A stretch of DNA of 57,471 bases, taken from Phoronis australis (taxonomy: Eukaryota > Phoronida > Phoronidae). The translations under genes and the position numbers were made by a program. The notes below the pieces were generated by a model. The model was not told the origin of the DNA. It made no database searches and was given only the letters and a program-made list of their open reading frames with translations. The stretch is taken from positions 1 through 57,471 of the forward strand of contig NMRA01000752.1 in the NCBI GenBank assembly GCA_002633005.1, given 5' to 3'. Below, one piece after another: positions 1 to 12,557 of the stretch (its first letter is position 1; each line of letters starts with the position of its first letter).

Positions 1-439
1 CACCAAGCCTGGTATACCGTGAACTAGAAAGCGCAGTATTTTACAAAGACAAGGAAAAGTGAAAGTACGCATACGTAAAACTGCTTAGGCAAATCTCGTT
101 CAAGGAGTAACTTGATCTGACATAACTGAGTTTGTGTATTCTCCTGCATGACTCATCACAAAGATGTAGTTACTCATTTCAGTAGAAACCAATAAGCGTG
201 TCCAGATAAGATGAGTACAGCCTAACAATAGAGGTGATGAGCTTAAAAGAACTGCGGAAAACATTGACGTGTCCTGGAAGTAGTGTGTGTAACGCGGCTA
301 CTGTTACTTGTGCATGCATGCAGACTTGTAGGCATATTGTGTGGAATATGAGAAGAAAAACATGTATAACCAGTTGAAACAGATTGGGCTCTGAACTGTT
401 TATATTTGCCAATCAAAAAGGTGTTTTAACACTTCAAAT
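1..439. other. No gene seen
   Basis: AT-rich sequence upstream of the LINE relic. It may include the lost 5' part of that element. I see no exon, RNA gene or clear repeat here. Confidence 0.5.
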
Positions 440-2840
440 ATTTTTGTAAATGATGCCAAAATCAATTTTTAATCTGATTTTAATGAGCAATTTTAGGAAT
501 GAGACACAAAATGAAAAAATAGGTCTTCTTACATATGAAGAAGTCACAAAATGCTTGAAAAAAATGAAAAACAAAAAGAGCCCAGGCTCTGATGGTTTTT
601 CAGTGGAATTTTTAAACTTTTTTTGGGCTGACATTGGACATTTTGTTGTTCACCTACTTAATACTGGTTTTGCTGTTGGCCAGGTATCATTAACACATAG
701 ATAGGGAGTGATTACCTGCATCCCTAAGGGAGCAGATAAAAGTAAACTTTATTTGAAAAACTGGAGATCCATATCCTTACTCAAATTGACATACATGTGT
801 ATAAATTGGCTTCTTCGGCTATGGCTGAACGGTTAAAATCTGTTTTGGGAAAATTAACCAGTAAGGACCAGACAGGTTTCTTTTCTGGGAGAAATTTGAA
901 CGAAAATATAAAAATGATTTAATATTTTATGCCCAGGACTGTTTTACTGATTGATTTTGAGAAAGCATTTGACTCACTATGGTGGAATTTTATTCAAAAA
1001 ACTTTATCTTTCCTTTACTTTGGTTGGTCGATCAGAAGGTGGGTGAAAGTCTTTTACAGTAATATTAAGTCATGTGTTTTCAGAAATGGTCACCCATCTT
1101 CCTGATTTAATATTTCACGTGGCTACAGACATGGTGACCCTTTGTCTCCCTACATTTTCGTGATGTGCGCGTAGATTTTGGGGTATTTCATCAAGAATAA
1201 TGAAAATATTGCTGGTGTAGTTGCAGGAAAAAAGGGGTATTCTAATTTCGCAATATGCAGACGACACATCAATTACGTTGGATGGGTAGAATTTGTCATT
1301 GAATGCACTACATCTGTTTGCTAGTGTCTCCTGTCTCCAAGTGAATGTGGACAAAACAAAACCATATGGTTTGGAAGTAAAAGTGGAAGTGATGACATGA
1401 TTCCTACAAATGAAAGTCTGCCTGTGGCTGGATTTTGACCCTCAATTAGATAGTATGACGCATAACAACTTCACTGCAAGAATAAGTCTTTTTTAAAAAG
1501 TTGGAGTCGACGACGAAATTTAACGCTGTTTGGTAGAGTAACTGTAATTAAAGCATTAGCTATTTCTAAACTTAATTTTTTGTTGTCAAGCTTACCAAAT
1601 CCACTAGAAAAAAATCTTGGGTGAATTGAATACGACAGTTTTTAGATTTGCATGGCAGGCTCGTAATGATAAAAGTAAACCAACTACGGCTTGTTTAAGA
1701 CTTGATCAGATGCTTAATATGCATTCTTTCAGCAAAGCTTTAAAACTCGCCATGGCCCGTAGATATCTTGAAACCCCTGCGTCTAAAAGTGAGGAATTAC
1801 TGTTACGTACTCACTCTACCCGTTCTTAAAGAATTTTGCTTCATTTGGAGATGACTTTATTAACTTAAAAGTCGAAGTTAACTCTAATTGGTAATTCCTA
1901 CTGGCACTACGTATTTGGAAGTATGACATCTTTCTACAAGAAAATAATTGCTGCGAGTGAAGAGGTCTTTTTGAATCATCCTTTGTGGTTTAATAATAAC
2001 TTGGCGATCGGAGGCACAAGTGTTCTTTTATAAGAATTGCTCTGTAAAAGGCTTAAGATTTATTAGAGATATGTATAACTCTGATGGTGATTTCGTTAGT
2101 TTGAACCATATGGAAAACGGGTTTGATGTAAAAACCAACTTTGTAGAATATAATGGTGTTGTTTCTGTTCTAAGAATGTTTCAAAAAAGTATATTTCAAA
2201 GTAAATTTAAAAATGTTAATGTCTACTCTCTTTGCATGTGTTTAGCAATTACTCACTTACGGAAACATTTGAAGGGTTGTAGACATATTTGTTCAGTCTT
2301 TAATGAAACGTTCTATGTCCGAGTGTGAATGGAAATAGAGTTAGGAGGTAGTTTAAATTGGAAGAAAATATACGCATTGGCTTATGAAATTACATAGGAT
2401 CCCAACATTAAATGGTTCAAATTTAGAATACTGCACAGGATTATTGCAGCAAATTCCTTTTTATTCAAAATCCGTGTTCGGGATTCTAATTTATGTTCCT
2501 TTATTAATAAAACTCCAGAGACGCTGTCACACCTTTTTTAGGAATGTCGCCTTGTACAAGATTTATGGAAGGAATTCGGAAAGTTACTTTAAAAGTTAGT
2601 GTTGAATTCAGGTTTCCAACTATCTCTCTTACGAACGTGTTATTCTTGGACTTTATGAGACGCACGATTTTCTATTTAACATTTTGCTTCTACTATCCAA
2701 ACAGAACATCTACATGGAGAGATGTCACAAAAATATACCAAATTTTCACAGGTTTATTACATATACTTATGTGTACTATAATGCTGAAAAATTAATTACA
2801 TATAAAAACTTTTTATATGACAGCTTATCTGCGAAATAGG
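440..2840 (+). pseudogene. Decayed LINE reverse transcriptase (L1/Tx1-like)
   Basis: Relic of a non-LTR retrotransposon pol gene, broken into many short frames. In order one can read: the fingers motif around SPGSDGF (near 577-598), a PKG.. / LKNWRSISLL block (720-785), a palm block FEKAFDS (955-975), a block reading RGYRHGDPLSPYIF (about 1117-1158), the catalytic YADD box (about 1254) with TSITLDG after it, a VDKTK block (about 1350), and a C-terminal THLF.EC zinc-knuckle-like stretch followed by LVQDLWKEF (2520-2585). Stops and frameshifts separate these blocks, so it cannot make an enzyme. The thumb and C-terminal composition resembles the L1/Tx1 type seen in invertebrate genomes. The clade call is from motif style only. 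No poly-A tail or target duplication was identified. Confidence 0.88.
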
Positions 2841-4430
2841 GAAAAAATTCTTTGTTCACGTTAACTCCATGTAGAAATTGTTTACTTTATACGAGATACG
2901 AGAATTGTCTCCCCTGAGGTGTACATGCGAGAATAAATGGGTATACTTATTTGTTTGTTTGATAATAAATACCTGAAAAAAGCTTACGAATTCGACGCAG
3001 CTGTTCATCCAAAATATTCTATTCACTGTACTTCTAGAATCACAAAAATACTGATACCTCATCTCTCGGAAATGACCCTCAGCCTCATGTTGATTAGCCC
3101 ATGCCTTCAGGTACACTAAGTTCACGTGAGACGGTGAAAAGCCTACTAACAGTTTCACTGGCAAAATACTAGCTAAAACACTAACGTTTCATCTAGAATG
3201 ATATTAAAGCTTTCCGCGAAAGGGTCGTTTTTGCCAGTCGAGTTCGCCAGCACGATGCTGTCACAGTGTGATAGCATTGTTGTCAAACTCGACTTAAAAA
3301 AGTTGCCTGTGTGTTTCCACATTGACGACACATATTGTTTAATTGCTCATCATAACACATTGTTGAGCTCCTCTTCTCAGAAGGTCACCTTTTGTAAGGG
3401 GTGAGGGGTTAATGTCGACGGCCTGCACCAGGAACAAATCTTCTATTAAGCATCCCCCTTGAATCCGCCTCTGCAGTTCTGTCTGTATTGTACAGAATAT
3501 ACTCGACGTTGCTACCACGTGGACAACATAAGCCAGTGGCGTCACCCAGTAAAGCACACTGAAATATCATTTCATCCTCTTACTTTAAATCCCACCTCTT
3601 TGGACAGTCACAACGTAGCGACAACTTGAAAACGACTTTAAGGGAATGTACAACATTTCTCAAAACATTCGCAAGGGGTCGCACCCAAGAGAGCCGCAAG
3701 GACTCGCATTATTGCTCGCGAATAATTTGTTTTCAAATTATTACAAAACCGTCGCAGCTGTCTTGAACCCAACTCGAAGCCTTCGCAAGGTTTTGCGAAA
3801 AAAATGCAAGAAGTGAAATGAGGACACTTCAACTTTGGTTTGCACCCCAAAGGACGATTCAGCTGCACGGGTGAGGTAATTTCACCTTACGAGCGTTTGA
3901 GGGACCCCTATCTGGGCACGTGTGAACACCATATAAATCTTCCGCTTGAAAGGCTTAAGACAAATGATGTACTAGGCACACAAAAACAGGTTTAGGCATT
4001 TTTGCATTTACCATCAATTTTTGTTTGTTCTGAAATCTCTTACTGACTGTAACCTGTCCACACATATCCGGCGTACATCTAAAGGTGTTTGAAAAGCATT
4101 ATTGAGGCCGCGCTGCGTCGAGGGGCGTTCTTACGCGTGCGGAAAAATACCAACGACTGGGCTACAAAATAGTTTTGTGAATTGCTTATGAACGGCCACA
4201 TCAAGAGTTCGTACGCACGCAATAACAAAAAATTCTACGATGTTCGCAGGCTTTTGCAATGGTATTTGTACAAGCAACTTAAAGGAAAATACCAGATCCG
4301 AGCCTATAAGGACAAAAATCAAAGTAGTTTTTACAGAATTTCCATGTAGGTGGATTTAGCTGCTGCTGCAAAAAAAAAAAACATTAAGAGCGTGAGGAAA
4401 TACTGAGCACTGATTAATTCCGGTGATACA
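2841..4430. other. Non-coding stretch with one hairpin and one hAT-like end
   Basis: No convincing exon. It contains a 57-bp imperfect palindrome at 3237-3293 and, near 3450-3470, a lone sequence resembling the right end (AATCCGCCTCTG) of the hAT-like mini-elements found elsewhere in the window. Confidence 0.4.
3237..3293. repeat. Imperfect hairpin
   Basis: The left arm starts GTCGAGTTCGCCAGCACGAT and the right arm is its near reverse complement, ending AAACTCGAC. The arms are about 27-29 nt with a few mismatches and a very short loop. It could be a mini-element relic or a small structured RNA. No expression evidence is visible. Confidence 0.5.
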
Positions 4431-4443
4431 TAATATGCGGCTG

Positions 4444-4686
4444 GAGGAGGCAGTGTGGCCGGGTTGATAAGTGCCCGCTTTCTTTACTCGAGGTCGTGGG
4501 TTCATGTCCCACAAGGTCACAATGCTGAACCCTTGAGCCAGGTGTCTAGCTCCTCAGCTCGGTTTTAACCATATATTAATAAAGCATAAAAATATTTCCA
4601 GGTGATCAGTGTAATGGGCCCATATGCAAGGCCTGTGCACGTCTGGTACAACGTGTATCAGACCGTCTGCAATTATTAAATTATAC
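4444..4686 (+). mobile_element. tRNA-derived SINE, copy 1
   Basis: The head looks like a tRNA promoter: an A-box-like GGGTTGATAAGTG, then a B-box-like GGGTTCATGTCCC at about 4499. The body has a shared block TGATCAGTGTAATGGGCCC and ends CGTCTGCAATTATT. Flanking 12-bp direct copies of AATATGCGGCTG at 4432-4443 and 4687-4698 are a target-site duplication, which fixes both ends. Two other copies lie in the window. Confidence 0.88.
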
Positions 4687-4698
4687 AATATGCGGCTG

Positions 4699-5541
4699 AG
4701 GGGGCTCAGACCTGATAGCACGTGCCTGACGGCCTGCACTAACGGCTTTCCGTAGTACGAGGTCCAGAAATTCGAGCCCCCGCTTTTTCGGGCCAGGTCT
4801 TCGCATACAATCGCAAAACACAGTTGCCCTAGACAAAATGTTGGTCCCCCTTATAATATCCTAGATCCGCCACTGAGTTACCGTTACATTACAGTTATGT
4901 ATATGAACAACGACATCAAAATTGTTGCACTTATTGATGGTATTACTAACTATTATAATAATGAAGTTGGTACTAGTCTCGTAATCAATTCGGGCCGTTC
5001 GTGGCAACTTTTACAAGTGACCAGATGTGTTTGCGTGGATGACAGGATCGTGCAGACGATTACCGGACACTTGATGTTATTACACCGCGTCCATCACGTA
5101 CCTTGAACGTGCGTGGTGGCTATACCATAGGGTAACAAGGACCTAGAAATAAATGTCTACTCTTACATAGCGCAGCGAGAGCACCGAAAAAGTAGTATGT
5201 GAATGTCTAAAACCGATCACTCAACAAATAGAAGAATAAATTAAGTTTGTTATATGTTACGGTACAGTGGCCCGCATAATGAAGTGCAGGCTTTTTTGAA
5301 TTTCGAATTGAAAGTGAACGTCGAATATTTTGTTCATGCAGTGATCGATTTGGTTGTGGATTAGTGGATAATATGCAGTTTTGTGTGCCTTTTCATTTTT
5401 TGAATTAAGTAGACGTAACTTCAATAGGCAGTCCTGTGTCGTCGCTCAAAAAGAAGACCTTTCACTACCGTGTGTTCTTGTACTGAGAAAATTCCGCCGA
5501 CGCGCACATTCACATTATTTGGAAAGTATTGGTTTGGACCT
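4699..5541. other. Non-coding stretch between SINEs
   Basis: No exon seen. Near 4850-4880 the sequence CCTAGATCCGCCACTG looks like a solitary right end of a hAT-like mini-element. Confidence 0.4.
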
Positions 5542-5550
5542 AATAAAAAC

Positions 5551-5789
5551 TGTAGAGGAGGCAGTGTAGCCTGGTTGATAAGCGACCGCTTTCTGCACTA
5601 GAGGTCGTGGGTTCAAGTCCCACCAGGTCGCACTGCTAAACCATTGAGCCAGGTTCTTAGCTCGATTTTAACCTTATATGAATAAAGCATGAAATTGTTG
5701 CAGGTGATCAGTGCAATTGGCCCACATGCGAGGCCTGCGCACGTCTGGTACCACATGTATCAGACCGCCTGCAATTGTTTTTTTTTTTT
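5551..5789 (+). mobile_element. tRNA-derived SINE, copy 2
   Basis: Same family as the copy at 4444. The A-box-like TGGTTGATAAGCG and B-box GGGTTCAAGTCCC (about 5612) are well kept, followed by the shared body and a T-rich tail. The direct repeat AATAAAAAC at 5542-5550 and 5790-5798 is a likely target duplication. The closer B-box match to the consensus suggests it is younger than copy 1. Confidence 0.88.
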
Positions 5790-6073
5790 AATAAAAACCG
5801 TTGGTTAATGAAAAAATCTCCCCGTTCAAATTGTTGTCAATGGCGCACGACCTCGCCGACTTCATACGAGCAGCAAATTTGATGGGATTTGCAAGGTTAC
5901 ATGTCACCGCGCAGAATGTTCACTGCTCTGAAGGTCCACTACTCCGAATGTTCACTATTCCGAAACCAGTTCCCAAATCCGACAGTTTATTGCACTGAAC
6001 GTCTACTAATGAGGCAGTACTGACATGAATAAAATATAGTATTTGTGTCCATTTAGTAACCATTTAAAGTAGG

Positions 6074-6148
6074 CATGGGCGGGGCACCATAGCCGGCTGA
6101 GGGGGGAGGGGCTATACCCCACTTTTTCAGTGCTTAGCACCGCCCATG
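6074..6148. repeat. Short palindromic GC-rich mini-element
   Basis: The ends CATGGGCGG and CCGCCCATG form terminal inverted repeats around a core with GGGGCTATACCCC and a block TTTTTCAGTGCTTAGC. The same family, in fuller form, is at 42028-42167, and degenerate pieces are at 6481-6605. It is non-coding and most likely a non-autonomous fold-back or MITE. Confidence 0.6.
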
Positions 6149-6480
6149 TTAAGGGTGTGCAAAAATTGAATAGGTCTTAAAACGCTGATTGCATCGTATG
6201 GAAATGAGCTCAATTCAAATCACTAACAATCATGATTCTTGAATCTAAAACGACTCATACTCAAACAGGGACATCTGGGGCACGGGGATATTTTACTTCA
6301 CGTCTGCGGCGACAAATGGACGGCTTTAAATTTTCGGATACCGGATATGACTCTCTGACTTGATTAAGACTAGCACGGATAGGGCAGTCTACTGCTAGTT
6401 TCGACCCCGCAGTCATGCGCCTAGTTCCAGTGCGGTGGGTGAAGTAGCGGAAAAACTTTTTAGTCGAGCTGTTAAACGAT

Positions 6481-6605
6481 CATGGACGGCGCCCGGGTAC
6501 CCCACCACTTACTTCAGTGGTTTACCGCTCATGGTCCACGGACAGCGCACGATAGGGGGCTGGGGCCTATAGCCCACCACTTATTTCAGTCCTGCGCCGC
6601 ACATG
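6481..6605. repeat. Degenerate palindromic GC-rich mini-element pair
   Basis: Two diverged units related to the element at 6074: each has a CACCACTTA.TTCAGT block and GGCGC ends, with GGGGCTGGGGCCTATAGCC in the second. Boundaries are approximate. Confidence 0.45.
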
Positions 6606-9600
6606 AGATGGGATCTTAACATGGAATTTTAAATGCACCGTGGTTGATAATTCATTATTATTCCTACTTCATATTCTTTTAAATATGCAATTACATATTA
6701 ATATTTTTGTATTCGTAAGACAAGACACACAAACTTTGTGTATTAGTACCCGGGCGTTGTTTTCGGTATACATGTAGGTACACCGGCCACTGTGTCCAAT
6801 AACTGAAATATCTTCTATATTGTTTATGGATTTTTCATATATTTTCTGAGTTGTGAACCTTAAGAGTAGTGAACTCTCGGAGTAGAGGGCTGATCCCATT
6901 TCCTACGCTTTGAATAGCTCAAGCAACACGGCGCAGAATTTCATGTACACCTGACAAAAATTTCGTCAAGACAATCTCCGACTAAATATTTTCTTCCGAG
7001 CATGGAGTTTTTAAAATCACTCATTTAAGCACGCATGGTTCAATAGTTTGTCAGAAGGTAACGCTCAGTAATCCAGAAAGTGAAATTTCTAAACCACATC
7101 AGTTTGTTGGATAGGCCTTTTAATACCGTCTCATCTCAGGAAAACGGAGCTGAGAGTCATCGTCGTGTATACGGATTTCCCTTCCGCCGAGTTTAGATGT
7201 GTAAGGGCGCTACAAAAAAGCAGTGCCAACGTTTGCGAAATATTATGAAAAGGTCCACCGTTTTAGAAATTCGAACCATCCCCCCACACAATGCTGGTTA
7301 CGGGACTGTAAGCTTAGGATGCACACAAACACTACATTATGCATGGAGTATCAAATTAAAAGCAAGGAGTAAATTTAAAAAAAAACATCATGTTTATGGT
7401 TCAACAGGGATTCGCACAGATACCAGGTACTGTGCACGGAAAGGAAAATATATGTCTGTTTGTGGCGAAACAGTGGTCCTCAACAAAGCGGGTTTTACTA
7501 AATCTATCTATAACATTTTGTTGCAAAAGTTGGTTAACATATTATCTCTCTCATCCTTCTCTCAGGCAGTAGCAGAAAACGTAAAATAAAGCATGGGATA
7601 TCTTTAAAAGAATAATAAAATGAAAACAGTCTTGGCCATAAATATAACATAAGTCGCTAGAACAAACTCGATTTTAAGTATACACTGTATGCGCCTAACC
7701 GCACGCGATATAGAACCGTCCATAAACCACTTAGTGGTGAGAAACAACATGTCGAGACTGACATCGTGACGATACGTGGCCCAAATAATTACTGTGTAGC
7801 GCACATCAACGTCATGGAAATTGTATGTCGTAACGGAGACGGATGATTAGAGCTCCTGCGTTCCTATTATTGTGGTTAGATTATCTTCAGTCCATTTACA
7901 AAATCTGCGTGTAAATTTGGACGTCGTATTGGGTTTTCTACAATTCCAAGCTAATTGCGAAAAAGACAGCTCTGCAAGAATGGCATCTTCGTCTGATCTC
8001 TCGCCTTAGCTAGACTAAATGTTATCGCATGTGAAGAGACACTATTTGTTCACGTTGGGCGGTTTAAGTAAAATATATAATAAAAACTATACCTTCATAG
8101 AAACCAAACAAGTCGTGCTTATGCCACATAAAGTACATTTATTTAGCGACTGGGTATGAATGCATTAAAATTTCAACTAAACAAGTAAAACACGACTTTG
8201 AAAGGTTTTCCCATACGTGCGGAAAACAAGATGGCGGAAGGGAGTGTGATATTTCTTCAGACTAAGCTTACACATGTAGGTCGCTGCGTGATGTGGAATT
8301 TTATCAGGTTTGCAAGAACAAATGTCTTCCGAGCCAAGAGATCACTCCTGAACAGAGTAAGGAATAAGAAAAGTTCGTCACGATACCAGTGCATTAAATC
8401 AAAATTTGTTTTTGACAGAAAGCATGCATTTTATTAAACTTTATGAATGGCGACAGAAACAGCGATTAAAATCCAACACTTTTCATTATGCAAACGACTC
8501 TAAACCGGTTCACCAGTACACGAGGCTAAGCTACACATACACGTACTGTACATAAAAACGGGTCCTTGTTATTGCCACTAGTGCAGGGTAATATGCTTGA
8601 TTTAAGAAAAGGAATTCGATATCACCAAACAAACATAAAAAATTGCGATCAATGCTTTTGGCTGTTGTAACAATGCAGAAGGTCGGAATATGTTTCTATC
8701 ATTGGGTGTTTTGGAAATTCAACAAAAGGTTGTATTGATCTGTTCGTGGGAGACGCTTGTGTAAAGCGAATAATATATTGCTGCATAGCTAATTTGATGA
8801 TATGTAAACATGCCACTGGACATTAAAAGCATTGATAAATTAAAAATTCATAGGTAAGTTATTGACAAACAGACAAATAAAGATTACTGTGTTTTCAGGA
8901 TGGTAAAATGAAAGTATCACACTTGAAGAACGTAATACAAAAACAAAAAATGAATTCAATTTTCGTAGCAGACAAAAATTATTCGAAACTGGTCCTTGCG
9001 CATTTGATGCTAAAATAAATCAGTTGGATCTTTTTTGAAAACTTTTTCTGGGGTCTGAGCTTTATGGCATCTGTGCATAACTTGAAACCAGGCGCGGGTT
9101 TAACTTCGCATGTTATTCCTCACGTAAGAATCGTGTATTTTCAAGTGGGCGCGATTTCCCTTAACAAAAAGTGATGTGTATTATTCTACACGATGCGCAC
9201 CCTCGCCAGTACATAAATCTGAAAGATTATGTGTTCAAGTTTGACATAAACAAGTGCGGGTAACAGGAATTTTAGGTAATCATTACATCCGTCCGTCATC
9301 TGATTCTGATACAGCAATGTGAATTAAAAAATAATAGCGGGAAGACATTACCAAGATCCTGGTATTGCTGTCAACATGATGCTGCAATAAAGATCATTTA
9401 CATATTGTATATGCAATTTGTCGCTGGCTAAAGTACGAAGTGTGACATTTTTACACATATTCGAACAGCATTTCCAGTAGTTTTGATGAAGCTAAAAACC
9501 CGTAAAATACATGACCTATTTTTACGTTTAAAACGACCAAATGTTATCCCTGAATGACTTTCAACGTGAAAATATTTCGGGGNAATCCACACAAACTCTC

Positions 9601-10939
9601 ACACACTGTGTTTCGCATAACAAATCCTTTTGCACAGTGTTTTTGCACTGTTGCAATAATGGAATCTTTCAAAGACGATTAGCTGGAAAAGGCACCATTT
9701 TGTAAGGAGTCAAAAGTTATGAACTGAGATCCCCCGAGAGGATCAAAAGGTCGACTCTAGGGTCACCGACATAGATCTTGAAAAAAATTTGGGGCATTAC
9801 TTTTGAAGTTATAGAGGATCATGAATATTTTGGTAGAAAATAGCCTATGTTTGGTACAAACATATTCACGGGAAAGAAAAAATAAATGCTTTAAATAAAT
9901 GTAGACATTGAACCTTTCAATCAAAATTTTCAAAGGGATTTCCGTTAACCTTCACTGGGGTGCAAAAACTCGGTAAATTTTGCCCACTTGATTTTTAAGC
10001 ATTTTCAGGTGGTATGGGGATCAGCCGGCGGGATGCTGGTGATTTCCAATGACATGTTTCACCACTTTGCTGTCTGACTAAGAAAATAAGGAAATAAAAA
10101 ATGATCTCTTTTGTTTATTTTTTAGTAACAGCCGATAAAAAAGACAGACCTACGCGTATTTTACAGTGCCAAACTACGCGCAGTATGCAACTGTATCTCA
10201 TAAATCTCATAAAGAGGCTTCATTAGTTTTTGCAAATATGATGATCAAATAAGTCGACGTCGATTACTTGCAATACTTCTGGCCCCCTGGTGCCAGTTTC
10301 TAAAACTAGATCTTTGTGCAGTGGATGATTTGCGATTTCACACCCGTTGTTGTCTGAAATCTATTCGAAACTATTTTTAAAATTCTTCACTTTTGCATAT
10401 CGAAGAAAATGATTTTTAAATCAAAATCGCGTAAACCTTTTTCGAACACAATAAATAACTGTTTAATTTCCAAACCTCATGTTCTGATATAATTACAAAA
10501 CTTTCATGATTTAAAAGCCTAGGAATACCGTACTTTGCTCTGAAACAATTAAGTAAAAAAGAATTTCATTCTTTAACTGTAATCTTGGCTTGCCAACCTT
10601 TTTCTACCTTTCCTTAATTGTGTGGCGATACGCGTCACTGCTCACTGTATGCCTGTGTATAAACCAGGGACCAGATTTCATGAGTTTGACCTGAGACAAT
10701 AATGGTCTGTCGGTTGTTTTCAAACTTATAAATCATTCCCTGTCCCAGTGAAGAACAAGATAAGACTGATCTTATATCCCTAAGTGGCCAAAATCAAAAG
10801 TTGATTTTCTAACAGAAGGCACAGATTTTGTTGCACCGTGGAAGCGAAAAGCTAAAAAAGTTTCAAACATTTAGGAGTAAATAAAATACTTATCAAAACC
10901 TCGTTAAATGTGGTTATGACAAAATATTTTGTTTTTCAG

Positions 10940-11142
10940 GTTAGCAATAAGTATCTGCCCTCAATTCAATTACCGACTAAGACATTCCCATGACGCTTTT
11001 AACGCGGCATTGAAACAACTCGAAGTGAAACATAATGGCCGCCGAACGGATGAGCAACGACTGAAGATTCGCAAGTTTCATGCGCCAACAGTAGCCAAGC
11101 TGGCTCTTGAGAGTATCTCACTCAGGGACTATCTTATGTATG
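10940..11142 (+). pseudogene. DSTYK: DSTYK exon A (pre-kinase region)
   Basis: The acceptor TTTTTCAG ends at 10939. The reading frame starts at 10941 and runs without stops through SICPQFNYRLRHSHDAF, IRKFHAP and SLRDYLMY. The donor GTACGC is at 11143 (phase 1). The last part of the exon plus the donor is duplicated in tandem just downstream. Confidence 0.85.
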
Positions 11143-11191
11143 GTACGCTCTTGAGAGTATCTCACTCAGGGACTGTCTTACATGTATGTAT
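11104..11191 (+). repeat. 44-bp tandem duplication over DSTYK exon A donor
   Basis: CTCTTGAGAGTATCTCACTC begins at 11104 and again at 11148. Each copy runs through GGGACT.TCTTA and TATGGTACGCTC, so the exon end and its GT donor exist twice. Using the second donor would shift the frame (44 is not a multiple of 3). Confidence 0.9.
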
Positions 11192-12010
11192 GGTACGCTC
11201 ATTCTCCGCGTGTTTCGCTCAAATTCAAATAATTGCCAGAATCTTTTATTCGTTTTTCAAGGGCTGATTACAGGCTTGCATATAATGAAGAACATTAGCA
11301 AATGTTGTTTTATGACATCTAAAAAGTGCAATCCATATTTGTAATGGACTAAAGTGTTATTAATCTTAATTTGGAGGAGAAATCTAATAGAATAGCTATA
11401 AGAGGTGGGCCCAATTTTTGATAGCCGTGTTTGGAAGCCATTGTTTTGCATCACCTAAACCGTAACTCAATGTGAAATTAAGCGTTGACCTTGTCCTGAC
11501 GTGCTCAGTACACTATAAAAGTACAAAGTACAAAATGTGATGCAATTGGTTGTTTTGGCACCTGAATGTAAGAATTCAGCGTCGCAGTAGCGTTCGCCGT
11601 GACGGGAAATGGCGAAGGAAATTTCCAATAGAGTTAAGGTTCAGGAAAACATTGTTATATGATCAAGATTTTGCCATAACGATGACTATAAGCGGAATTC
11701 ACTGTCATGACGGGAACTGTAGTTTATACATCGATTATTATTGTTTTCACCATCTGTGAACTGGCCTGAATAACAGTGTATCAGGAATTCAACTTCCCAA
11801 AATAAGAAACCAGCGATAACTGGTTGTTTAGTGCCACAACAGTCTTGGATCCAATTGTTAGGAGTGTTAAGTTTAAACTAGTAATTTGTTTTGTTTTGTT
11901 ACTGATTGTGTAGTTCACGGAACTTTAAACCAATAAAGAACGTCATTATCAATAACACCTTTATACGAATTAAAAATCATTATGTAATCAGCTATCCACT
12001 TCTTCACCAG
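11192..12010. other. Intron sequence of the DSTYK-like locus
   Basis: Lies between exon A and the glycine-loop exon. Nothing else recognised. Confidence 0.5.
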
Positions 12011-12173
12011 GAATGCCTCAAATGACGGAGTCTTGAAGTAGGGCGAGGCTAGTACGGGGTCGTTTACTCTTGTGACATGTGGGCTGTCTTCTCACGCCGT
12101 GTGCTGTAAAGACTGTGGTGCCCCCTGATGAGAAGCACTGGAATGACTTAGCTTTAGAGTTTTACTATACCAA
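12011..12173 (+). pseudogene. DSTYK: DSTYK exon B (glycine loop and catalytic Lys), broken
   Basis: Acceptor CACCAG, donor AA|GTAAGA. The second half reads [19 protein letters not shown] in the frame that joins the neighbours and keeps the VAIK-type lysine (codon 12109-12111). The middle (12032-12090) reads LEVGRG, stop, [10 protein letters not shown] in another frame, so two frameshifts and one stop fall exactly on the ATP-binding loop. Confidence 0.85.
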
Positions 12174-12417
12174 GTAAGAACAGGTGTCTTGTTCATTTAA
12201 TTTGAGCATTGGAAGTTGTTCATGGTAGACATCTTCAATTGTTTGCTAATGTTTATGTTCATGAGTTTAATTAGTGTTTTTCAGTTAGTAGGAATATAAA
12301 ACATCATTTTTTCAAAATTTGGGAGCTCTAAACTGGCATCTTTTTCGTTTGAAACTGATTCCATATCCTTCGCAATCTGTCATTTTGTCTATTGACATGT
12401 TGGCTTTCTTCCATCAG

Positions 12418-12557
12418 AAATGTGCCAGAACACGACCGTGTAGGGGTTCTGTCATTGACTCTAATTACGGCGGAGGTCTTGCTGTCTTGCTCATTATCGA
12501 CAGGCTCACTAGAGACCTCTACTCAGCGATAAGGACAGGGCTAGACTGGCCAAGCAG
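12418..12557 (+). pseudogene. DSTYK: DSTYK exon C, frameshifted
   Basis: The acceptor CCATCAG ends at 12417. It starts as NVPEHDRV in the frame set by exon B, then continues as GSVIDSNYGGGLAVLLIIDR in another frame from 12445. Compared with the family a few codons around position 12443 are missing, giving the shift. Donor CAG|GTTAGT at 12558. Confidence 0.83.

Larger units (their letters stand above)
5800..10939. other. Long gene-free stretch
   Basis: I find no exon that I can support. Two GC-rich palindromic mini-elements lie at 6074-6148 and 6481-6605. The remainder is AT-rich unique-looking sequence with short random open frames. If the DSTYK locus downstream ever had its N-terminal exons nearby, they should be here on the plus strand, but none is recognisable. 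Confidence 0.45.

Noticed and set aside
7197-7589. 130-codon open frame
   Set aside because: Basic, low-information composition, no domain and no start context; a second frame overlaps it equally well.
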